Shown piece by piece: positions 1 through 8,423 of a stretch of DNA of 64,000 nucleotides. Source of the DNA: CBDDFS01 sp965227255 (GTDB taxonomy: Bacteria > Bacteroidota > Bacteroidia > Flavobacteriales_E > Vicingaceae); NCBI GenBank assembly GCA_965227255.1, contig CBDDFS010000002.1:124001-188000 (forward strand), read 5' to 3'. The notes under the pieces are model-generated. The model was not told the DNA's origin and did not search any database. It saw nothing but the letters and a program-made list of their open reading frames with translations. A program made the translations under genes and the position numbers. Position 1 is the first letter of the stretch. The number at the start of each line of letters is the position of its first letter.

Positions 1-782
1 GGAATCAAATCGAGCATTTCAGGGAAGTAATGTGATATCTCTTCTTTGGGAATATTGATTACACCCAGACCTTTAATTCCCGGTGTGTCTATAACCATTC
101 CCACACCTTTGACTTCATGCATTTCTGCAAAAGTTGTAGTGTGCTTCCCACTTTTGTCATATGCTTCAGAAACTTCAGAGGTCTTCAGATTTAAGTCTGA
201 GTCCAATCGATTCAGCAGGGTTGATTTGCCGACACCGGAATAGCCTGAAAACAAGGTGATTTTATCCTTCATCATTTCCCTGACTTCGTCGATGTTTTCA
301 TCTTTTAAAGCTGAAAGCTTGATACATTTATATCCAATGCTTGTATACAGGTCGAAATACTCATCCAGTTCAGCTAACTCTTGCTCAGAATACAGATCTG
401 TCTTATTGAAAATGATTACCGAAGGAATGTGATAGGCTTCAGCTGTAACAAGATAGCGATCGATGAATTCCAGATAGGTTTTTGGATGAGAAATGGTAGC
501 CATCAAAACAGCCTGGTCAATGTTCGACGCTATGATGTGCATCTGTTTCGAAAGATTAATAGAGCGTCTTACGATATAATTTCTTCTTTCTTCAATTCCT
601 GAAATAAGCCAATCTCCACTGCTACTCTCTTCAATATTCACTTTGTCTCCCACTACTACAGGATTCGTGAATTTATAATCCTTCAATCTCAAATTTCCTT
701 TGAGTCGGCATTCAAGAATGTTCTTGTCAGAATCCTTAACCCAGTAGAAACTTCCGGTTGTTTTGATCACCGTGCCTTTCAT
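1..782 (-). CDS. rsgA: Ribosome small subunit-dependent GTPase A, 3' part beyond window
   Basis: Partial gene read on the minus strand from the ATG at 782; the C-terminal zinc-binding end lies outside the window. About 260 residues are visible. The order of motifs is that of the circularly permuted RsgA/YjeQ GTPases: an N-terminal OB-fold-like stretch, then G4 NKTD near residues 126-129, the P-loop GYSGVGKST near 180-188 and G3 DTPGIK near 232-237. The family acts late in 30S ribosome maturation and dissociates from the subunit on GTP hydrolysis. It is divergent from gldA with about 80 bases between. No defects are seen in the visible part. Confidence 0.95.
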   Translation of the reverse strand, partial: MKGTVIKTTGSFYWVKDSDKNILECRLKGNLRLKDYKFTNPVVVGDKVNIEESSSGDWLISGIEERRNYIVRRSINLSKQMHIIASNIDQAVLMATISHPKTYLEFIDRYLVTAEAYHIPSVIIFNKTDLYSEQELAELDEYFDLYTSIGYKCIKLSALKDENIDEVREMMKDKITLFSGYSGVGKSTLLNRLDSDLNLKTSEVSEAYDKSGKHTTTFAEMHEVKGVGMVIDTPGIKGLGVINIPKEEISHYFPEMLDLI

Positions 783-865
783 CGAATCAATTATACACAA
801 ATAAGCTCATACCCTATTCTCATGAAGACGACTGAATTCAGTATTTTCGCTTTAAAGTTTTCAGG

Positions 866-1771
866 ATGTCAATTTCAGTAAACAGGGTGAGCAAGATTTA
901 TGGAGAGCAAAAAGCCCTGAACAATGTATCATTTGAGGTCAAGCCAGGCGAAATAGTTGGTTTTCTCGGTCCTAATGGAGCCGGTAAATCAACCATGATG
1001 AAGATCATCACAGGATATATCCCTCAAAATGAAGGCGCGGTAAATGTCTGTGGATTAGACGTCGGTGAAAAAGAAATGGAGATCAAACAGAAACTCGGTT
1101 ATCTTCCTGAAAACAACCCTCTTTACTACGAAATGTATGTAAAGGAATATCTTGAATTTGCCGGTGGACTTTATGGCATCAAGGACTTGAAGAAAAGGGT
1201 CGAAGAGATAATCACACTGGTAGGATTAGAGAAAGAAAAACACAAAAAGATCGGCGCTCTGTCGAAAGGGTATAAACAGAGAGTTGGACTTGCCCAGGCA
1301 TTCATTCATGATCCTGAGGTGTTGATTTTGGACGAACCTACAACCGGACTAGATCCTAATCAAATATTGGAGATTAGACAATTGATCAAGGAAATTGGCC
1401 AGAACAAGACCATTATGTTGTCTACTCATATTATGCAGGAAGTGGAGGCTATCTGCGACCGAGCCATTATTATCAATGAAGGTGAAATCGTGGCCAATGA
1501 AGATGTAAAGAGTCTCAGAAATAAAAAAGGAAGCGGTAACAAACTCATTGTGGAATTTGAAAAGAGTGTCGACGCTGAATCACTTTCAAATTCATTTGCC
1601 GAGAGCAGCTTTAAAATTGAAGGAAATAAAGTTGAATTCTCCGCTGAGAAACTCTCTGATCTCAAAAAAGAGGTCATGAAGTATTCCATCGACAACGACA
1701 TTGAAATTGCGCAGATGTCGGAAGGATCTGGAAATTTGGAAGATGTTTTCAGAGAACTTACGGGGAAATGA
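866..1771 (+). CDS. gldA: GldA-like ABC transporter ATP-binding protein
   Basis: 301 residues, the usual GldA length. Walker A GPNGAGKST is near residues 35-43, the ABC signature region LSKGYKQRV near 133, Walker B VLILDEP near 152, and the H-loop STH follows. The C-terminal 80 residues match the long tail of the GldA/NatA-type ATPases. In Flavobacterium johnsoniae GldA works with the GldF and GldG membrane proteins in gliding. No gldFG genes are adjacent here, which is common because gldA often sits alone. The next two genes are membrane proteins but do not look like ABC-2 permeases. The stop codon is the first base of a perfect heptamer array. GldA is favoured over a generic ABC-2 ATPase by length and overall sequence, but this is not certain. 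Confidence 0.85.
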   Translation: MSISVNRVSKIYGEQKALNNVSFEVKPGEIVGFLGPNGAGKSTMMKIITGYIPQNEGAVNVCGLDVGEKEMEIKQKLGYLPENNPLYYEMYVKEYLEFAGGLYGIKDLKKRVEEIITLVGLEKEKHKKIGALSKGYKQRVGLAQAFIHDPEVLILDEPTTGLDPNQILEIRQLIKEIGQNKTIMLSTHIMQEVEAICDRAIIINEGEIVANEDVKSLRNKKGSGNKLIVEFEKSVDAESLSNSFAESSFKIEGNKVEFSAEKLSDLKKEVMKYSIDNDIEIAQMSEGSGNLEDVFRELTGK

Positions 1772-1844
1772 TTTCCGATTTCCGATTTCCGATTTCCGAT
1801 TTCCGATTTCCGATTTCCGATTTCCGATTTCCGATTTCCGATTT
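1771..1844. repeat. Perfect heptamer tandem array, ATTTCCG x10 plus 4 bases
   Basis: Ten exact copies of ATTTCCG run without interruption from 1771 to 1840 and end with a partial ATTT. The first base is the last base of the gldA stop codon, and the array ends 11 bases before the next start codon at 1856. It is the purest of the 7-base-step arrays in the window, which suggests recent expansion by slippage. The minus strand is open through it, but that only reflects a unit length that cycles through three frames without a stop. Confidence 0.97.
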
Positions 1845-1855
1845 AATGAAAACAA

Positions 1856-2812
1856 ATGAATGACTTGTACCGCATTTTAAAAGGGGTGCTTTTTGGCATT
1901 GTCTATGCCTGCTTGTGCTTCCTTTTCTTCAATATTGAATCAGATTGGGTGACAAACGGACTCCTATCTGTTGCCTTTCTCTTTCTTGTTCCTTTTGTGA
2001 TGGGTATGATCACTGCTTACTTCAACACGGGAATTGATAGTGGATATGGGATATTAAAGAAGATGGCACCACTTTATGCCGTTATAGGCTTTATATTCTC
2101 TGCCTTTTTTCTTTTTAAGGAAGGAAGCATTTGTCTTATTATGGTACTGCCAGTTCTGTTAGCCATGGCAGGTTTTGGCGGATGGATTGGAGTAAATGTT
2201 TTCTATCGGGACAAGAACAAATTTTCCTTTTCACTCATACTTCTTATCCCACTGGCCTTAGCTCCAATTGAGAGCATGATAGGTGTTTCCGATAAATACT
2301 TCGAAGAAAAAACGGCCATTGAGATCAGGGCCACCGATGAAATTATCTGGAATCTGATCACCAGGGTGGATGAAATTCAAGAAGGTGAAAACGAGTATTC
2401 TCTTTTCCAGTTTATGGGTTTTCCAAGACCATTGGAAGCTGTTTTGGATACGGTGTCTGTGGGAGGTGTGAGAATAGCCACTTTTGAAAGAGGCCTGTAC
2501 TTCACTGAAACTGTCACAGAAATGGAAGAGAAGAAAATTCTGGGTTTCGACATTGAAGTGGATCCTAAATCTGTTCCTCCAAAAGCTCTTGATGAGCATG
2601 TAGTTGTTGGCGGTAAATACTTCGACGTTTTGCACGGAAAATATGAGTTGGAAAAGATCGGAGACAAAAAATATATTCTCCACCTTGAATCCAGATTTAG
2701 GTTATCTACTCATATGAATTTCTATGCCGGAATCTGGTCGAAATACATTATGCGGGATATTCAGGATAATATCCTTCATGTGATAAAAAACAGAGCCGAA
2801 CGCGCTTCATGA
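1856..2812 (+). CDS. Membrane protein with C-terminal SRPBCC-like domain
   Basis: 318 residues. The first about 150 residues contain five or so hydrophobic segments (near 8-25, 35-55, 68-85, 90-110 and 122-140). The remaining about 165 residues are soluble and resemble an SRPBCC/polyketide-cyclase-like fold: an early segment on how the substrate perturbs (DEIIWNLITRVDEI), a central beta-rich part and a long C-terminal amphipathic helix ending RDIQDNILHVIKNR. The role is unknown. It overlaps the next gene by the ATGA arrangement at 2809-2812, so the two are probably co-translated. Start ATG at 1856 follows the heptamer array directly. Domain naming is by pattern only. Confidence 0.75.
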   Translation: MNDLYRILKGVLFGIVYACLCFLFFNIESDWVTNGLLSVAFLFLVPFVMGMITAYFNTGIDSGYGILKKMAPLYAVIGFIFSAFFLFKEGSICLIMVLPVLLAMAGFGGWIGVNVFYRDKNKFSFSLILLIPLALAPIESMIGVSDKYFEEKTAIEIRATDEIIWNLITRVDEIQEGENEYSLFQFMGFPRPLEAVLDTVSVGGVRIATFERGLYFTETVTEMEEKKILGFDIEVDPKSVPPKALDEHVVVGGKYFDVLHGKYELEKIGDKKYILHLESRFRLSTHMNFYAGIWSKYIMRDIQDNILHVIKNRAERAS

Positions 2813-3315
2813 TACTAATTCCAGGCGACGACTTTATCTTGAAATCTCGATTAAGTGCCGAAGCATGCACTGCAAGATTATATGATGTTGTGCATGAAGG
2901 TTCATTCTTCTCAATGCCTCAATACAATAGCAAAGTACCGAGGCATAAGATCTTTAAAGGCAGCATTGGTGATGGAAAATTCCTTTTGTATCAGATTCTC
3001 TATACAAGAAGAAATTCCTTTGCTCCGGTTATCACAGGAGCAATAGAAGGAAATAGTTTTGGAAGTCTTGTCAAGGTTAAGTTAAGATTGCGTGTGGCTG
3101 TTAGAATTTTCCTGATAATCTGGATAACGGGAGTAAGTTTTGCCACGCTGGCAATCTTCATATCCATGTTGAATTCAGGTGAATTTACCTGGGCCGTTTT
3201 CTCCCCTCTAATAATGTATGTATTTGCATTTGGAATTACTCAACTTGGATACAACTACGAAAGGAAACAGATCTTGAGACAATTCAATAAAATATTTGAA
3301 GCTGAAGTTCAATAA
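2809..3315 (+). CDS. Small membrane protein of unknown function, coupled to upstream gene
   Basis: 168 residues beginning at the ATG of an ATGA overlap with the upstream SRPBCC-like membrane protein. The first about 95 residues are soluble with mixed beta character. Two hydrophobic segments follow, near 98-120 and 125-145, and a basic tail ends the protein (YERKQILRQFNKIFEAE). No signal peptide and no catalytic motif is recognised. The translational coupling suggests the two products work together at the inner membrane. I do not recognise the family. Confidence 0.75.
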   Translation: MILIPGDDFILKSRLSAEACTARLYDVVHEGSFFSMPQYNSKVPRHKIFKGSIGDGKFLLYQILYTRRNSFAPVITGAIEGNSFGSLVKVKLRLRVAVRIFLIIWITGVSFATLAIFISMLNSGEFTWAVFSPLIMYVFAFGITQLGYNYERKQILRQFNKIFEAEVQ

Positions 3316-3385
3316 AGTGAACCACTGGTGGAGACTGACGACTGACAACATATTTCCTTAAATTAGCGCCCTTAAAATTTCGAGC

Positions 3386-4639
3386 ATGTCATATTTATTT
3401 ACTTCAGAGTCCGTATCAGAAGGACACCCAGACAAGGTTGCAGATCAAATTTCAGATGCCATTCTGGATCATTTTCTCGCATTGGATAATTCGTCCAAGG
3501 TTGCCTGTGAAACATTGGTAACAACCGGTCTAGCCGTTTTAAGTGGTGAAGTAAAATCCTCGGCATATATCGACGTTCAGAAAGTTGCCAGAGATGTGAT
3601 CAACAGAATTGGTTACACAAAATCTGAGTATATGTTCGACGGGGATGCCTGTGGTGTGATCTCTGCCATTCACGAACAATCTCCCGATATTAACAGAGGT
3701 GTTGAAGTAGCCGATCCGGATGAGCAAGGTGCCGGTGACCAGGGAATGATGTTCGGATATGCAACGAATGAAACTGCCAACTACATGCCATTGGCTCTTG
3801 ATCTTTCACATAGAATTCTGAAAATTCTTGCTGAAATAAGGAAGGAAGAAAAGGAAATGACTTATTTAAGACCTGATTCAAAAGCTCAGGTTACATTGTT
3901 GTATGATGACAATAACAATCCGATTAAGATAACGGATATCGTTGTCTCAACTCAACACGATGAATTTGATGAAGAAAGAACCATGCTCGACAAGATCAAG
4001 CAGGATGTTCATGATATTCTTATGCCAAGAGTGATCAGTCAATTGGATGAAAAAACTCAACAACTTTTCACCGATGATATTACTTATCACATTAATCCAA
4101 CCGGAAAATTTGTTATCGGTGGACCCCATGGTGATACCGGATTGACAGGAAGAAAGATCATTGTTGATACTTATGGCGGGAAAGGGGCTCACGGTGGTGG
4201 AGCCTTTAGCGGAAAAGACCCTTCAAAGGTTGACCGTTCAGCTGCTTATGCCATGAGACATATTGCCAAGAATATGGTTGCTGCCGGATTGTGCGATGAA
4301 GTTCTTGCACAGGTATCTTATGCCATTGGAGTTGCAAAACCAATGGGTGTTTTTATAGATACTTACGGTACTGCAAAAGTTGATATGAGTGACGGGGAGA
4401 TCGCCGAAAAAATTTCAGAAGTATTCGACCTTCGTCCGGCTGCACTTATCAGAAGGTTGAATTTGCTCTCTCCTATTTATTCGGATACTGCTGCATATGG
4501 CCATATGGGCAGAGACCCAGAAACCAAGAAAGTTAGTTTCGTAGATGGAAACAACGAAAAGTTAGAAATGGAAGTTGAAACTTTCACCTGGGAAAAACTC
4601 GATTACGTTGACAAACTGAAGGAGGCTTTCGGACTTTAA
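3386..4639 (+). CDS. metK: S-adenosylmethionine synthetase
   Basis: 417 residues covering the whole MetK family from the N-terminal SVSEGHPDKVADQ (ATP-binding region) through the signature GAGDQGMMFGYATNE to the glycine-rich loop GGGAFSGKDPSKVDRS. It joins ATP and methionine to make SAM, with release of phosphate and pyrophosphate. Start ATG 3386 places SVSEGHPDK at residue 8, as expected. The preceding 70-base gap is too short for a SAM riboswitch and none was seen. A near-consensus -7 element TAAATTAG lies about 20 bases upstream of the start. SAM is also used by the radical-SAM enzyme near the end of the window, though no functional link is implied. Confidence 0.98.
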   Translation: MSYLFTSESVSEGHPDKVADQISDAILDHFLALDNSSKVACETLVTTGLAVLSGEVKSSAYIDVQKVARDVINRIGYTKSEYMFDGDACGVISAIHEQSPDINRGVEVADPDEQGAGDQGMMFGYATNETANYMPLALDLSHRILKILAEIRKEEKEMTYLRPDSKAQVTLLYDDNNNPIKITDIVVSTQHDEFDEERTMLDKIKQDVHDILMPRVISQLDEKTQQLFTDDITYHINPTGKFVIGGPHGDTGLTGRKIIVDTYGGKGAHGGGAFSGKDPSKVDRSAAYAMRHIAKNMVAAGLCDEVLAQVSYAIGVAKPMGVFIDTYGTAKVDMSDGEIAEKISEVFDLRPAALIRRLNLLSPIYSDTAAYGHMGRDPETKKVSFVDGNNEKLEMEVETFTWEKLDYVDKLKEAFGL

Positions 4640-4683
4640 AAGACTGCTTCTTCCCTTCTGCTTCTACTTCTTAATTCCGTACA

Positions 4684-4707
4684 TTTAAGCCTTCACACAG
4701 GCTTAAA
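4684..4707 (+). promoter_or_regulatory. Stem-loop just upstream of polA start
   Basis: TTTAAGCC at 4684-4691 pairs perfectly with GGCTTAAA at 4700-4707 around an 8-base loop. No U-run follows, so it is not a typical intrinsic terminator. It ends three bases before the polA ATG, so in the mRNA it would sit where the ribosome loads. It may be a translational control element or simply the end of the metK transcript. Confidence 0.4.
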
Positions 4708-4710
4708 TAA

Positions 4711-7500
4711 ATGGAAAAAAAGCTATTTCTTCTCGACGCATTCGCGCTCATCTATCGCGCATATTTTGCCCTGAATAACAATCGACATTTTAATCCCATT
4801 AATTCAAAGGGATTAAATACGGCGGCAATATTAGGTTTCACGAATACACTGGTGGATCTTTTAAATTCGGAAAATCCAAGTCATATAGCCGTAGTTTTCG
4901 ACGCGCCGTCTGATACGGTGAGACATACCGAGTATACAGAGTACAAAGCCAACAGGGAGGCCATGCCAGAAGATATCAGAATGGCACTTCCATACATCAA
5001 GGACATTATCAAGGCCTTTAATATTCCTATTCTTCTATCTGAAGGTTACGAAGCGGATGATGTTATTGGAACCCTGGCTAAGAAAGCAGAAAAAGAAGGG
5101 TACGAAACATTCATGATGACACCTGATAAGGATTTCGGACAGCTAGTCTCGGATAACATCAAGATCTATAAACCGGCCAGAAGCGGAAATAAACCGGAGG
5201 TCTTAGGAGTAAAAGAAGTTTGTGAGAAATACGGCATAGAGAGACCTGAACAACTGATCGACATTCTTGGAATGTGGGGAGATGCGGTTGATAATATCCC
5301 TGGAATCCCTGGCGTAGGAGAAAAAACAGCATCCAAACTAGTGCAGCAATATGGCAGCATGGAAGGATTGTATGAACATACGGATGAACTGAAAGGAAAG
5401 CTGAAAGAAAAGGTCGAGGACAACAAAGAGCAGGCATTCATGTCAAAAATGCTGGCTACAATAATTACTGATGCGCCGATAGAATTCGACGAGAAAGAGT
5501 TGATCAAAGAAGATATGGACAGGGAAAAGTTGCATGAATTATTCAGCGACCTTGAATTCAGGACCTTGTCGAAAAGAATTCTGAACAAAGAAATACAGTC
5601 GACCGCCGCCGGCACTCAGACTTCCCTTTTTCCTGAAGAAGGAGAATCAAATGGTTTTAGTTCTGAGGAAAGCATTGTAGAGTCATTTAATACAGCTGAG
5701 AATACAGAGCACGAATATATTCTGCTTGAAGGCAAAGAAGGTGTTCAGAAAGTCCTCGATGAAATTGGCAAGGCTAAGGAAATATGCTTTGATACCGAAA
5801 CAACTGGACTCGATCCATTGAAGGCCGACCTGATCGGTATGAGTTTTTGCATTGAAAAAGGAAAGGCATATTATCTGACAGTGCCTGAGGACAAATCAGA
5901 AGTTATTGAATTGATCGATCCTTTAAAAGCTCTTTTCGAGGATGAAAGTAAAACACTTATAGCCCAAAACTTAAAGTATGACCTAAAAGTTCTTTCTAAA
6001 TATGGCTTCGAGATCAAAGCCAAGAGTTTTGATACCATGATTGCGCATTATCTTCTTTCGCCCGATGGTCGACATAAAATGGATATGCTATCAGAACAAT
6101 ATCTCAATTACAGACCAATTTCGATCGAAAGCCTTATAGGGAAAAAAGGAAAAGATCAATTGAGCATGAGAGAAGCAGATCTTGAAAAAGTCACGGAATA
6201 TGCGGCGGAAGATGCAGACATCACATTTCAGTTAAAAGAAGTTTTTGCAAAGGGTCTGGAGGAAGAAGGATTCACCAAACTCTTTGACGAGATTGAAATG
6301 CCTCTTGTTAAGGTTTTGGCCGAAATGGAAGAAGAAGGAATCAACCTTGACACCAAAACCCTGAATCAATTCTCAGATGAGTTGGGTCGTGATCTGGATA
6401 TTCTTGAAAAGAAAATCTACGAACTGGCCGGAACAAGTTTCAATATTGACTCACCAAAGCAATTAGGGCAGATCTTATTTGAGGTATTGGTCATAACCGA
6501 TAAACCGCCCAAAACAAGAACAGGTCAGTACAGCACCAGTGAAGACGTTTTAAGAAAACTACAGGGCAAGCATGACATCATTGATCAAGTACTTTCCTAC
6601 CGATCCCTGAGAAAGCTAAAATCAACCTATGCAGACACTTTACCCAATGAGGTAAATCCTGAGACCGGAAGAATCCATACCACCTATTCCCAGACCATTG
6701 CTGCAACAGGACGACTCAGTTCAAATGGACCAAATCTTCAAAACATTCCAATCAAGACAGAAAAAGGTCGTGAGATCAGAAAGGCATTTGTTCCAAGAAG
6801 TGAAGAATATTCATTGCTCTCTGCTGACTACTCTCAAATTGAATTGAGAATCATTGCGGGTCTCAGTGGTGATGACGGCATGATCACCGCATTTAGAAAC
6901 AGGGAGGATATACATACTGCTACTGCTGCGAAAATATTTGAAGTGTCACCGGATGAAGTTGACAGGGCGATGAGAACGAAGGCGAAATCGGTGAATTTTG
7001 GAATTATCTACGGTCAATCTTCTTTTGGCCTGGCTCAGAATATCAACATAAGTAGAAAAGAAGCACGTGAAATCATTGATGCATATTTCACTCAGTATCC
7101 CGGTATTAAAAAATACATGGACACGAGTATTGAAAAGGCCAAAGAAAAGGGCTATGTAGAAACCATCATGGGCAGAAAACGTTACTTGCGCGACATAAAT
7201 TCTTCGAATGCAATTGTAAGAGGCGCTGCTGAACGAAATGCCATTAATGCACCCATTCAGGGATCTGCTGCCGACATAATCAAGATCGCAATGATTAAAA
7301 TTCAGCGCGAAATGAAAAAAAATCAATTAAAATCAAAGATGCTTTTACAGGTTCATGATGAATTAGTGTTTGATGCCTATTCCTCTGAATTAGAAGATCT
7401 TAAGACAATCGTTAGAGAAAATATGGAGCATGCTGTTGAATTTAATGTACCATTGATTGTTGATATGAATAATGCCGACAATTGGTTGGACGCGCATTAA
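4711..7500 (+). CDS. polA: DNA polymerase I
   Basis: 929 residues with all three PolA domains. The 5'-3' exonuclease/flap nuclease occupies residues 1 to about 290. The 3'-5' exonuclease domain spans about 340-530 and keeps its catalytic residues: Exo I FDTETTG (D361, E363), Exo II NLKYD and Exo III YAAEDAD. The polymerase domain has motif A SADYSQIELR (D706), motif B RTKAKSVNFGIIYG near 757-770 and motif C VHDE (D883). The intact DEDD residues predict proofreading, unlike the Thermus enzyme. It fills gaps after Okazaki primer removal and excision repair, and the UvrABC endonuclease subunit UvrC is also encoded in this window. Confidence 0.98.
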   Translation: MEKKLFLLDAFALIYRAYFALNNNRHFNPINSKGLNTAAILGFTNTLVDLLNSENPSHIAVVFDAPSDTVRHTEYTEYKANREAMPEDIRMALPYIKDIIKAFNIPILLSEGYEADDVIGTLAKKAEKEGYETFMMTPDKDFGQLVSDNIKIYKPARSGNKPEVLGVKEVCEKYGIERPEQLIDILGMWGDAVDNIPGIPGVGEKTASKLVQQYGSMEGLYEHTDELKGKLKEKVEDNKEQAFMSKMLATIITDAPIEFDEKELIKEDMDREKLHELFSDLEFRTLSKRILNKEIQSTAAGTQTSLFPEEGESNGFSSEESIVESFNTAENTEHEYILLEGKEGVQKVLDEIGKAKEICFDTETTGLDPLKADLIGMSFCIEKGKAYYLTVPEDKSEVIELIDPLKALFEDESKTLIAQNLKYDLKVLSKYGFEIKAKSFDTMIAHYLLSPDGRHKMDMLSEQYLNYRPISIESLIGKKGKDQLSMREADLEKVTEYAAEDADITFQLKEVFAKGLEEEGFTKLFDEIEMPLVKVLAEMEEEGINLDTKTLNQFSDELGRDLDILEKKIYELAGTSFNIDSPKQLGQILFEVLVITDKPPKTRTGQYSTSEDVLRKLQGKHDIIDQVLSYRSLRKLKSTYADTLPNEVNPETGRIHTTYSQTIAATGRLSSNGPNLQNIPIKTEKGREIRKAFVPRSEEYSLLSADYSQIELRIIAGLSGDDGMITAFRNREDIHTATAAKIFEVSPDEVDRAMRTKAKSVNFGIIYGQSSFGLAQNINISRKEAREIIDAYFTQYPGIKKYMDTSIEKAKEKGYVETIMGRKRYLRDINSSNAIVRGAAERNAINAPIQGSAADIIKIAMIKIQREMKKNQLKSKMLLQVHDELVFDAYSSELEDLKTIVRENMEHAVEFNVPLIVDMNNADNWLDAH

Positions 7501-7547
7501 AATTTTACATTTGATTTCGTTCACACCATTTTGAAGATTGATCTGAT

Positions 7548-8423
7548 ATGAAAAAGGATAAGGGTTCTAAGAGGATAATTACGGCAATCTTCATCTTTGT
7601 TTTTGCTTTCGCTTCTTCCTGTGATGAAGGTGCCGTAGAGAATAAAGTTGATGAGGAAACACTCAATAATATTGAAGCCAAATTGGATGAAGTAGACTCG
7701 AAAAGAGCGCTTCTTGTTGAAAGTATAATTCGATCCTCACCTACCATTGCTGAAACAGCAGAGATATTCGCCGAACTGGGGAGTGATTTCAATCGAGATT
7801 ATCTCAACGGAATGAAGAACTATGAATATTACACCACATTGAAAGATATGGGTGTGAATCTCGGCATTTACCTGGCAGATCTTGCATACATCAGCACCTA
7901 CGAGCAATCACAGGAAGTGTATTTCTATATGAATAGTGCTCAGAAACTTGCAGAAGGAATCGGTGTAAATGATGTTTTCGATGAGACTACGGTTGAGCGT
8001 CTCGAAATGAATATCAGTGATAAGGATTCCATCATAGGGCTTATTTCTGAATTATACTGGAAGACAGACGAATTTCTAAAGGAATTGAACAGGGAAAATA
8101 TTTCTGCTTTGATCATTTGTGGCGGATGGATCGAGGGCATGCACATTGGTAGTAAAATGATTGCCGATGGTTATGATGATGATATCATTTATGACAAGAT
8201 CCTGAGTCAACGAAATAACCTTATTAAAATCATCCGCCTGCTAGATACCTTTGAAGGTGATGAGAATATTGATAACATGAAGGCTCGATTGACTGAAATT
8301 GAGACTGAATACGCCAATATAACTCCTAAAGAGAACAAAGCCTATACTCCTGAACAAAAGGAATCGATCAATAAGATCACAGAAAAATTAGAGACTCTTA
8401 GGAATGAACTGAATCAGGTTTAG
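7548..8423 (+). CDS. Predicted lipoprotein of unknown function
   Basis: 291 residues. The N-terminus is a type II signal peptide: basic KKDKGSKR, a hydrophobic core, then the lipobox FASSC with Cys near residue 24, so it should be lipid-anchored at the periplasmic or outer membrane face. The mature part is acidic and almost entirely helical (for example near residues 35-60, 80-110 and 255-290), with no recognisable domain. It follows polA by 47 bases in the same direction and its stop overlaps the converging M43 protease gene by 4 bases. Confidence 0.75.
   Translation: MKKDKGSKRIITAIFIFVFAFASSCDEGAVENKVDEETLNNIEAKLDEVDSKRALLVESIIRSSPTIAETAEIFAELGSDFNRDYLNGMKNYEYYTTLKDMGVNLGIYLADLAYISTYEQSQEVYFYMNSAQKLAEGIGVNDVFDETTVERLEMNISDKDSIIGLISELYWKTDEFLKELNRENISALIICGGWIEGMHIGSKMIADGYDDDIIYDKILSQRNNLIKIIRLLDTFEGDENIDNMKARLTEIETEYANITPKENKAYTPEQKESINKITEKLETLRNELNQV

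Noticed and set aside
1592..1855. Open frame on the minus strand over the heptamer array and end of gldA
   Set aside because: The residues NRKSEIG repeat because the 7-base unit cycles through three frames without a stop; the rest is antisense to gldA.
3316..3385. SAM riboswitch upstream of metK
   Set aside because: The gap is only 70 bases and no SAM-I, SAM-II or similar core was recognised.
5166..5615. 149-codon minus-strand frame inside polA
   Set aside because: Antisense to the 5' nuclease domain, rich in Ser and Leu, no start or promoter evidence.
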